From assembly GCA_947588845.1 (NCBI GenBank), contig CANQAR010000043.1:1-34059 (forward strand): a stretch of 34,059 nt of DNA. The letters are read 5' to 3'. Made by a program: the position numbers and the translations under genes. This DNA is from an uncultured Lachnospiraceae bacterium. GTDB lineage: Bacteria > Bacillota > Clostridia > Lachnospirales > Lachnospiraceae. Positions within the stretch are counted from its first letter, which is position 1. Each line of letters opens with the position of its first letter. Under the pieces are notes generated by a model. That model saw only the letters and a program-made list of their open reading frames with translations. It made no database searches and was not told the DNA's origin. Positions 8,218 to 15,129 of the stretch are shown one piece after another.

Positions 8218-8960
8218 GCGAACACGTTTTTTATCTGATATTCCAGCACTTTTTTTTCACGGCTGTCTTCTTCTCCATCCAGCCACCGGCATATACCTGG
8301 ATAATCCAGTTTGAATCCGCTCCCAAAATACCTATACATTCTCTCATGGGAGCCTGAAAAGGGACGCGCCGTGACCCTCCTCACATTTTCTTCTATTGAA
8401 AAATGCCAGTTTACACTCTGATTTGCCGTCAGCAAAGAATTTCCATTATCAAAGATGGGGGCCGGAATAAACCGTTCTCCCTGAAATATAACCGCAAGAT
8501 TGTTCAGATGCCTGTCCTCATTCAAAATAATTCTGTCCAGAGTAAATATTTTTCTCAGGTAGTCTGTCACATCCAGCCCGCAGCTCTGATCAATGAACCG
8601 TATCACATATTCAATACGTTCTTCCATTTGATCCATACCGGCCAGTACCTGAGACAAATCTTTTCCAAATTCGTTATAGTACAGTCGGTAAAATGTCATT
8701 AATTCTTCTCCATCTCTCAGGAAATTCTCACTCCTGCATCCGGGACGTCCATTGATCAATCCTTTCTCATAGACAACATATTCAGAGGGTTCCAAATCTG
8801 AATACGTCAGAAGTTTTGACGACAAATATTCTGCCAACCCTTCTTTTCCCCTGCTGTCCTTCTTATACCAGTATTTTCCTTTCCGGTATTTTGTCTGAGT
8901 ACCTTCGCTTGTTCCCGTCTGAGTAACGATAAACTCATTTCCAATCTGCTCTTCAAACAT
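8199..8960 (-). CDS. HipA-like kinase, catalytic subunit
   Basis: A 253-residue protein with the HipA-type kinase core but without the N-terminal half of classical HipA (about 440 residues). Visible are a glycine-rich start GTSEG (16-20), a likely ATP-binding Lys in WYKKDS (33-34), the catalytic loop NEDRHLNNL with Asp149 and Asn154, and the metal-binding motif IFDNGNSLL with Asp171. The frame opens at 8981, but ATG at 8960 overlaps the upstream stop in ATGTTTGA, so 8960 is preferred. With the 123-residue upstream gene it forms a two-gene kinase locus. HipA kinases phosphorylate translation factors or aminoacyl-tRNA synthetases as toxins; the target here is unknown. No HTH antitoxin gene is adjacent. 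Confidence 0.75.
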   Translation of the reverse strand: MFEEQIGNEFIVTQTGTSEGTQTKYRKGKYWYKKDSRGKEGLAEYLSSKLLTYSDLEPSEYVVYEKGLINGRPGCRSENFLRDGEELMTFYRLYYNEFGKDLSQVLAGMDQMEERIEYVIRFIDQSCGLDVTDYLRKIFTLDRIILNEDRHLNNLAVIFQGERFIPAPIFDNGNSLLTANQSVNWHFSIEENVRRVTARPFSGSHERMYRYFGSGFKLDYPGICRWLDGEEDSREKKVLEYQIKNVFAIHQGA

Positions 8961-9324
8961 AATCTTTCCGCACCAGAACATCCTTTCCCGTCAGTTTTTC
9001 TCCTGGAAAACGGAACCAGATAAAATCATTCCAGGATACACCGTGCGTCCTTCTCACAATCTCACGCGGGTTATACTCGGTCAGCCCCAGATGAGCCAGC
9101 AGCTCATTGATGTCATCTCTTCCTCTGTCCCAGCAGCGCAGCTCCAGGATACGGTTCAGCTGGGGACGGGTCATTTTTTCACTCGCAAAAAGCTGTCGAA
9201 GCGGATGATCCGTATAGCGCGAAACCAGAACATCCTTTCCCTCTACTCTTACACTGGCCGTAAGTTCATCTTTCCAGTAAACCTCAAAAGAATAATCCTC
9301 CAGTATGGAATCTGTCTTTTTCAT
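8953..9324 (-). CDS. Small partner of the HipA-like kinase
   Basis: A 123-residue soluble protein with no signal peptide or membrane segment, starting at ATG 9324 behind AAAGGAGC. It ends 8 nt inside the kinase gene. The sequence has a short beta-rich start (FEVYWKDELTASVRVEG) like the beginning of HipA, then helices, then NPREIVRRTHGVSWNDFIWF. It could supply the N-terminal lobe missing from the kinase, as HipS does for HipT in the three-gene HipBST system. This comparison is by size and position only. It carries no obvious helix-turn-helix, so it does not look like HipB. Confidence 0.65.
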   Translation of the reverse strand: MKKTDSILEDYSFEVYWKDELTASVRVEGKDVLVSRYTDHPLRQLFASEKMTRPQLNRILELRCWDRGRDDINELLAHLGLTEYNPREIVRRTHGVSWNDFIWFRFPGEKLTGKDVLVRKDYV

Positions 9325-9459
9325 AAGCTGCCGCTCCTTTCAGCGTTTCTACCTTAAACTTCCATGTTCCTCTGCACATAGTTTACCACATAATAAGTCC
9401 AGCCAAAAGCACATTCTTTGTTCATTTACAATTCATTAATCGCAGCTGTAATCGCCATA

Positions 9460-9750
9460 TTACGGATCCGCCTGGCCGCTGTCTTCGAAAATGTCGGATA
9501 TATCGCCCTGCATGACACTGTCTCTTGTCAGTTCAAGCAGTGTGTCGTCATAGGATTCCAGATTGATATGGTCAATATCCGGCCGCGATGCTGTGACAGG
9601 AATATTACTCATATAGGAACTTCCAAAAGCATACTCTACCCCGGAAACTTTTCCGACCTCATCTGTCAGCTCCGGTTCAAGCACAAGAGCATTGGCATAC
9701 CCGCTGAGCGTAAGATCCGGCTGATAAAAGTGTGAAGGGATGGCACTTTT
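9460..9750 (-). pseudogene. Fragment of a MacB-like ABC permease
   Basis: About 90 residues resembling the extracytoplasmic domain of an FtsX/MacB-type permease, with phrases such as LTDEVGKVSGVEYAFGSSYM and TASRPDIDHINLESYDDTLL. No start, no membrane segment and no second half are present, and it stops at TAA 9460. It is joined directly to a broken response regulator at about 9747-9752. It is therefore the far side of a deletion that removed a kinase, an ATPase and most of a permease. Confidence 0.6.
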
Positions 9751-9945
9751 TTGCAAAATTCAAAGCCGGAGCCGTCCGGCAGTGATACATCCAGAATCAG
9801 CAGGTTATACTTTCCATCCCCCCCAGAGAACATTCGCTTCTTCCAGCGTTCTGGCAACATCTAACGCAAATTCCTGCTTTCCAAAAGCAAAAGACAGACC
9901 GTTGATCAGACTCAAATCATCTTCAAGTAAAAACAGTCTTTTCAT
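9750..9945 (-). pseudogene. Truncated, frameshifted response regulator
   Basis: ATG at 9945 has AAAGGAG upstream and begins MKRLFLLEDDLSLINGL, the start of an OmpR-type receiver close in style to the intact regulator at 27346. After EEANV the frame is lost in a C7 tract (9818-9824). In another frame it resumes as KYNLLILDVSLPDGSGFEFC, carrying the phosphoacceptor Asp. Homology ends near 9750, where the permease fragment begins. The DNA-binding domain is absent, so this cannot act as a regulator. Confidence 0.7.
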
Positions 9946-10029
9946 TTTTGTATTGCTCCTTTCTCTGTTCTGGCACAGAACGATCCGTTTGGCATCTTTT
10001 GACCCCGACACCATATCATTATATACGGA

Positions 10030-10165
10030 ATGACAAATGACAGTAACTTACAATTCCCAAATGAAGAAACAAAAGCAGCATTATCTGAATATGAGGAAAC
10101 AAAGAAAAACCCGGAGAACTATAAGCGCTGCGAATCGTTCAGAGAAGTGCTGCACGACGGCTTTT
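10030..10165 (+). pseudogene. Remnant of a RelB/DinJ-like antitoxin
   Basis: The reading frame from ATG 10030 gives FPNEETKAALSEYEETKKNP, then ENYKRCESFREVLHDGF, a pattern like the C-terminal toxin-binding half of RelB/DinJ antitoxins. The N-terminal ribbon-helix-helix is missing, there is no ribosome binding site, and no toxin gene follows. The frame then runs on as the antisense of the permease end (to 10242) and has no meaning there. Best seen as a leftover of a toxin-antitoxin pair. Confidence 0.4.
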
Positions 10166-10193
10166 CTCTCTTGCCATCGAACAGCAGATCATA

Positions 10194-12407
10194 TCATTTG
10201 AAAATGGAGCGCTTAAAAAGTATCCATGTACTGAGGAAATAGCAGATTAGCAGCAAAACCAGGATGCCTGCGGTCATACCCATCTGCATCATCAGGGCAC
10301 CAAGTCCGATATAGGCTGAAATCTCCGCGGATATCGTCTGAATAAAGTAAATAATCACAACGCTGGAAACAATGACCGCCACAAGAATAGGAAGCCCAAA
10401 CCAGACACCTAACTGCTTCAGCACAAGTTTTCCAATCTGTTGTTCTTCAACTCCCATCTTTCGCAGGACAGAGAAACGGTATTTGTATTTACCGGCGTCC
10501 AGGAGCTGCTGCAGGGAAAGTATCGTAAGACAGATGACCATTAACACAACTGCCCCGTAAAGCATGGACGCCTGTAAAACAAAATTCCCCGCCTTTGTGC
10601 TGTTGACCTGCAAAGTTTTTAATCGGATGCCATAGCTGACGCCGGTATCCGTAATCTCCGCATACTCGTCCGAAAAAGTCCTCTCCAATTCAAGGGCGCT
10701 TTCGTAAGGAATCGTTTTAAGCGTAGTGATATAGCGGTTCCTCATGACCGGAAGCAGCTTTTCGCAGACACGGTCCGGAAATACATAGAGTACATCCGTG
10801 TAGGAATTATATGCCGTCTCTCCGATTGTCTCTTCAAAATACGATTCCCCTGAAAGGGTCAGTTCTCCGGCGTCTGTCATAACACTGGCATGTTCTTTCA
10901 AAAAGCTGTCCCGTTCTTCCTCTGTAGCGATTGTCTTCCACTGTGTCGTGAATTCGTCTTCTGACAAAGAAACCGGCTCGTACCCCAGTATTTCCCGGAT
11001 TGTATTGTAATCACTTAATGAAATTACCGCGACGGGAAAATCATACTTTACCCGCCTGTGAAAATCTTCTTTCCTGGGAAGATAAAGGCTGAATGTACAG
11101 TCATAGTTTGTACCGATGCCGTGCTCCGCAAGGTAATCTGTAATGATCTCATAATCATCACGGGGGAGATTTTCTTCATCATATACATCATTGTATCCGG
11201 TAAAAATCTGCACATCATACACGGACCGCATATCCAGATAGCCGGAAGCCCAGCCCGTCAGAATCGGAGCGGCTATAAACAGAAAAATGGCAAGTACAAG
11301 CGTTACGCTGATGAGCGTCATGGTCTTGCTGGTAGTATTCAGTTTCGATATGATTTGTCCGAAAAAGAACAGGTTTTCGCCTTTATATCGATGCTCCGGT
11401 GATTTTTCTTTCCATGCGATGAGGAAGCTGCTGGCAAGATAAATCAAGGAGCAGATGAAAAAGATCAGGTCGATCAGCGCAAACAGCAGATATTGCCTGA
11501 GCATCCCGTTCCCCAAAGAAAGATAATATCGGTTGGTAAGCGCAGGCACGTTTACTGCTGCAAAAGCATTTAACACAGAGCATACCAGTAAACCCTGGAT
11601 CAGCTTCTGATGGTTCCATGTTTTTCTCTTAAACAGCCACAGAACGGGCCAGCCTAAAGCAATCGCAGGGAAAAAAATATTTCCCAGATACATAAGCTGC
11701 ACCGGAGGCGCAAAGCGGATGTCATAATAGAACCGGACTTTTGTGATCCCTACAGCAAGTGCCCATATAGTAAACAGCTCAAAAAATACGGCCATAACGA
11801 AAATCCAGCGGCTCTTTTTCAGTTCAGGATCATTCTCCCGGTCTGCCGCAAGCATATCGATAATTTTCGTCTTCCGAATGGTGCGGGTATTGAACAGCCC
11901 TGCCACAAGAAAACTCAGAACAAAGAAGCAGACCGTCAGCAAAACAGTATCCGGGAACAGCGTCCATGACAGTTCATAGCTTTTCCCGTAGGAAGTCAGC
12001 AGCATGGCTGTAATAAACTGTGAACAGAACACGCCGAGGAAAATGCCCATGACAATCAAAATCATCCCCATCACAAAGGTCTCCGCAAAGAACAGTCTGC
12101 CAATGGTTTTCTGTTCCATTCCCATAACAGACTGGATCGCAAACTCCTTCTGTCTGCGCCGCAGCATATAGTGATTGACAAACCGTATCAAAAACAGAAG
12201 AATCAGGGTAATGGCGCAGATTGCTGCTTTCATTCCGTCGCTGAGAATTGTAAAACTGTACTCACTTCCGATATCCGGCCGATAGTAATCGCTGGAAATG
12301 GACAAAAACGAGTAAAAGAGCATGACGCAGATCGTCATGGTCACGATATAAACCAGATAGTCTTTCACAGACCTCTTTGCATTTTTCAAAACAAGTTTAG
12401 CATACAT
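10194..12407 (-). CDS. BceB-like ABC permease
   Basis: A 737-residue membrane protein of the BceB/FtsX family. An initial segment (about 18-40) and a first membrane block are followed by more helices to about residue 395. A large extracellular domain of about 190 residues comes next (about 405-600), then three closing helices. That domain placement is the hallmark of BceAB-type peptide-antibiotic transporters, which both detoxify the peptide and report on it to a BceS-like kinase. ATG at 12407 overlaps the ATPase end by 11 nt. It is the last gene of an intact RR-HK-ATPase-permease set. It overlaps a decayed antitoxin remnant's frame at its 3' end, which is not meaningful. Confidence 0.88.
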   Translation of the reverse strand: MYAKLVLKNAKRSVKDYLVYIVTMTICVMLFYSFLSISSDYYRPDIGSEYSFTILSDGMKAAICAITLILLFLIRFVNHYMLRRRQKEFAIQSVMGMEQKTIGRLFFAETFVMGMILIVMGIFLGVFCSQFITAMLLTSYGKSYELSWTLFPDTVLLTVCFFVLSFLVAGLFNTRTIRKTKIIDMLAADRENDPELKKSRWIFVMAVFFELFTIWALAVGITKVRFYYDIRFAPPVQLMYLGNIFFPAIALGWPVLWLFKRKTWNHQKLIQGLLVCSVLNAFAAVNVPALTNRYYLSLGNGMLRQYLLFALIDLIFFICSLIYLASSFLIAWKEKSPEHRYKGENLFFFGQIISKLNTTSKTMTLISVTLVLAIFLFIAAPILTGWASGYLDMRSVYDVQIFTGYNDVYDEENLPRDDYEIITDYLAEHGIGTNYDCTFSLYLPRKEDFHRRVKYDFPVAVISLSDYNTIREILGYEPVSLSEDEFTTQWKTIATEEERDSFLKEHASVMTDAGELTLSGESYFEETIGETAYNSYTDVLYVFPDRVCEKLLPVMRNRYITTLKTIPYESALELERTFSDEYAEITDTGVSYGIRLKTLQVNSTKAGNFVLQASMLYGAVVLMVICLTILSLQQLLDAGKYKYRFSVLRKMGVEEQQIGKLVLKQLGVWFGLPILVAVIVSSVVIIYFIQTISAEISAYIGLGALMMQMGMTAGILVLLLICYFLSTWILFKRSIFK

Positions 12408-13164
12408 GGCTTTGTCCCCCTCCGATTATGGTAAGGACATTCAGGATTTTATCGAAAAACCCGCTTCGGCTGTCACTGCCTTTATGCAGTTCTGTAAAAA
12501 TCTCTCCGTCCTGTAAAAAGAGAATACGGTTTGCGTAGCTTGCCGCAAAAGCGTCATGAGTTACCATAAGAATCGTGGCACCCATCTGCTCGTTAATGCT
12601 CTGAATGGTAGACAAAAGCATTTGAGAGGAGTGGCTGTCCAGTGCACCGGTCGGTTCATCGGCCAGAATCAGCTTCGGCTTATTGACAAGGGCTCTGGCA
12701 CAGGCGCAACGCTGCTTCTGGCCACCTGACACCTGATACGGATATTTGTCCAGAATATCAAGAATGTTCAGCTTCCCTGAAATATCCCCAATACGCGGCT
12801 CCACTTCTTTCGCCGGAGTCTTATTGATTGCCAGCGCCAGCGCAATATTTTCGGAAATCGTCAGGGTGTCCAGCAGATTGAAGTCCTGAAATACAAAGCC
12901 CAGATTTTCCCGGCGGAATCGGGCAAGAGCCCCCGGCTTTATCTCTGTAATATCTGTCCCCTCCAGATAAATATGCCCTGCGCTTACTGTGTCAATCGTA
13001 GAAATACAATTGAGCAGCGTCGTTTTTCCAGAACCGGACGCACCCATGATCGCCAGAAATTCACCCTCTTCTACAGAAAAGCTGATATCCTGAATCGCTT
13101 TTGTGATGTTTCCCTCATTTCCATAATATTTCTGGATATGCTCCAGTTTCAAAACAGGTTCCAT
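12397..13164 (-). CDS. BceA-like ABC transporter ATPase
   Basis: A 255-residue nucleotide-binding subunit with Walker A GASGSGKTT, Q loop FVFQDFNLL, signature VSGGQKQR, Walker B LILADEPTGALD and H loop MVTHD. It is very similar in motif wording to the ATPase at 5274, so the two are probably paralogues in the same subfamily. It starts at ATG 13164 after a 217-bp gap from the kinase gene. That gap holds a palindrome suited to a BceR-type regulator. It couples to the permease by an 11-nt overlap. Confidence 0.9.
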   Translation of the reverse strand: MEPVLKLEHIQKYYGNEGNITKAIQDISFSVEEGEFLAIMGASGSGKTTLLNCISTIDTVSAGHIYLEGTDITEIKPGALARFRRENLGFVFQDFNLLDTLTISENIALALAINKTPAKEVEPRIGDISGKLNILDILDKYPYQVSGGQKQRCACARALVNKPKLILADEPTGALDSHSSQMLLSTIQSINEQMGATILMVTHDAFAASYANRILFLQDGEIFTELHKGSDSRSGFFDKILNVLTIIGGGQSHVC

Positions 13165-13351
13165 GTGTTCTCCCGCCTTCCTGAATTATTCATGTTTTGA
13201 TTTTTCTGGCAGTTCTGAGCTCCAGTGGCGTTCGTTTAGAACCGACCAAAACAGAGTGAAGACTACCTCGAGAGTCAAATATTGTTTGCCGCGACTTATT
13301 TTATCATAGTCCATATCCATACCATTTTGTATCAAATTTTCTTACGAAGTT

Positions 13352-13367
13352 CTTACAAAAGTGTAAG
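13352..13367. promoter_or_regulatory. Candidate BceR-type operator
   Basis: CTTACA and TGTAAG flank a 4-nt centre, a perfect inverted repeat, with a further half GTAAGA immediately beside it (about 13341-13347). It sits about 190 bp upstream of the ATPase gene on the minus strand, in the gap after the kinase gene, with TATGAT-like -10 candidates downstream. BceR-type regulators normally bind an inverted repeat at this place. Confidence 0.5.
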
Positions 13368-13381
13368 AAGTGCAAAGCTTG

Positions 13382-14395
13382 TCAGCCCTGCACCCCGGCA
13401 ACAAAATCATTGATATGAAAGGAAAGAAAAATGGCGGTCCCTTTCCCTGCGGACCTGGCAGAAATACCTATCCCCAGTTTATCGCAAAGGCGCCTGCAAA
13501 GATATAAACCAATCCCCGTAGAACTGTGAATAGCTCTGCCATTCTGCCCGGTAAAACCTTTTTCAAAAATACGGGGCAAATCGCTCTCAGGTATGCCTAT
13601 GCCGTTATCTTCAACAGACAGGACAATTCTGTCGCTTTCTTTTACGGCAGAAAAATGCAAGACCGGCTGGTCTGTATGATATTTCACCGCATTGCTGATA
13701 ATCTGGTCTAAAATAAACCGCAGCCACTTGTCGTCGGAATAGATATTGTACTCCACGTCGTCAATGATAACTGCCACACTGTTTTGCCGCAAAAGATATT
13801 TGTTATCCGCGATCGCTCCGTGTATCACATCGCCAAGGCAGATTTCACGGACAGAATAATCTTTCTCCGTATGCTCGCTGCGGGCGTAATACAGGGCCTG
13901 CTCCGTGAAGCGATTAATATTTTCCAGTTCGGCCATCAACTCTCTGGTAAAGGAACAGCGGTTATTTTCGCAGATCAGTTTCATGGCTGTGATTGGCGTT
14001 TTCACCTCATGGATCCATTGTTCGATGTATTCTTTGTATTCTTTTCGCTCTCTCCGCACTTCGCCAATCCGTTCCAGCATGGATTTTTCAGCCATCTTCA
14101 TGATCTGATAAAATACCTGTTCATCGGCCCTTTCTGGCGGCTGCATGATTTCCGGCAGCAAATACCGCTCTTCTAACTGCTCTGCCATATCCAGCAGTTT
14201 ATTCAGATATTTTTTCCGGGAGATGTAAAAGAACAGCAGACAGGAAGCAAGGACAAACAGCCAGACGGCAAAAATGAACAGAACGGTCTGAACAGAATTG
14301 CCGCCTGCGATTAAAAACAAGGCAAGGGCGAGCATACCAAGCAGATTGATCAAAATGACGGAAAGCTGATTTTTCAGATATTGTATACCGCTCAT
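13382..14395 (-). CDS. BceS-like intramembrane-sensing histidine kinase
   Basis: A 337-residue kinase with two closely spaced membrane helices (about 10-30 and 36-57) and almost no extracellular loop, the defining feature of BceS-type kinases that sense through the partner transporter. The phosphoacceptor motif is WIHEVKTPI. The catalytic domain has an N box ISNAVKYH, a G1 motif DNGIGI and a glycine box STGIGLYLC. Its ATG overlaps the regulator stop (ATGA at 14392-14395). The stop at 13382 is followed by the operator and then the BceAB-like genes. Confidence 0.9.
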   Translation of the reverse strand: MSGIQYLKNQLSVILINLLGMLALALFLIAGGNSVQTVLFIFAVWLFVLASCLLFFYISRKKYLNKLLDMAEQLEERYLLPEIMQPPERADEQVFYQIMKMAEKSMLERIGEVRRERKEYKEYIEQWIHEVKTPITAMKLICENNRCSFTRELMAELENINRFTEQALYYARSEHTEKDYSVREICLGDVIHGAIADNKYLLRQNSVAVIIDDVEYNIYSDDKWLRFILDQIISNAVKYHTDQPVLHFSAVKESDRIVLSVEDNGIGIPESDLPRIFEKGFTGQNGRAIHSSTGIGLYLCRRLCDKLGIGISARSAGKGTAIFLSFHINDFVAGVQG

Positions 14396-15063
14396 AGTGT
14401 GTACCCCTGCCTGTGTTTTGTCTTTATAAAGCCAGTCAAACTAATGGACGCCAGTTTTTCACGGATACGGCTCATATGAACACTCAGGGTATTATCATCA
14501 ATGTAAAGCTGGTTGTCCCAAAGGAAATCCACAATATCGCCGCGGGGACATATCTTTCCCGCGTTCTTAAAAAGATAATAGAGAATTTTCAGCTCATTTT
14601 TCGTCAGATCAACTTTCTGCCCGTTGTACTCCAGGAAGCTGCTTTCCAAGTGCAGCGCCGCACCATTCCACGTGAGTATCTCGGTCTGTCCGGAAGCATA
14701 GACCCGTCGTAGTAAGGAAGTAATCTTGGCAAGCAAAATCGCGGTATTATAAGGCTTTGTAATAAATGCGTCCCCGCCCAGCATGATACTGTTTAGTTCA
14801 TCCATATCGGTATTGCTGCTTGTCACAAACACAACAGGCATATCGGAGAAACTGCGAATCTGCGAGCATATTTCAAAACCACTGTTTCCCGGCAGCTTTA
14901 TATCCAGCAAAATCAAATGAGGTGCAAAGGCCTTTACCTGCTCAACAGTTTTTGAAAAATCGGTGACCGCCTGAACCATATAGCCATTCCCGGACAAAAG
15001 TGTTTTCAGCTGTGTCTGTATTGAAAAGTCATCTTCGACAATCATGATTCGGTATCCGCTCAT
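14392..15063 (-). CDS. BceR-like OmpR-family response regulator
   Basis: A 223-residue regulator: receiver with EDD near residue 10 and phosphoacceptor Asp in LILLDIKLPG, then a winged-helix domain of the OmpR type. An ATG at 15069 is also in frame, but the AGGGGAG site is only 2 nt away from it. ATG at 15063 lies 8 nt away and is preferred. Coupled to the BceS-like kinase. It most likely activates the ATPase/permease pair via the palindrome at 13352-13367. Confidence 0.88.
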   Translation of the reverse strand: MSGYRIMIVEDDFSIQTQLKTLLSGNGYMVQAVTDFSKTVEQVKAFAPHLILLDIKLPGNSGFEICSQIRSFSDMPVVFVTSSNTDMDELNSIMLGGDAFITKPYNTAILLAKITSLLRRVYASGQTEILTWNGAALHLESSFLEYNGQKVDLTKNELKILYYLFKNAGKICPRGDIVDFLWDNQLYIDDNTLSVHMSRIREKLASISLTGFIKTKHRQGYTL

Positions 15064-15082
15064 TGTCATTTCTCCCCTCTTT

Positions 15083-15125
15083 GCCCGCTGGCGGGCTTTT
15101 CTGCATACTCAGGCATATGCAGAAA
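15083..15125. terminator. Two hairpins between the secreted hydrolase and the BceR-like gene
   Basis: GCCCGC/GCGGGC (15083-15096, 2-nt loop) and TTTCTGCATA/TATGCAGAAA (15098-15125, 8-nt loop) follow each other in the 60-bp gap. Both neighbours are on the minus strand. Neither stem is followed by a strong T run on that strand, although TTTT follows the first stem on the plus strand. They may reduce read-through from 15130 into the regulator operon or shield the hydrolase mRNA end. Confidence 0.45.
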
Positions 15126-15129
15126 CAGC

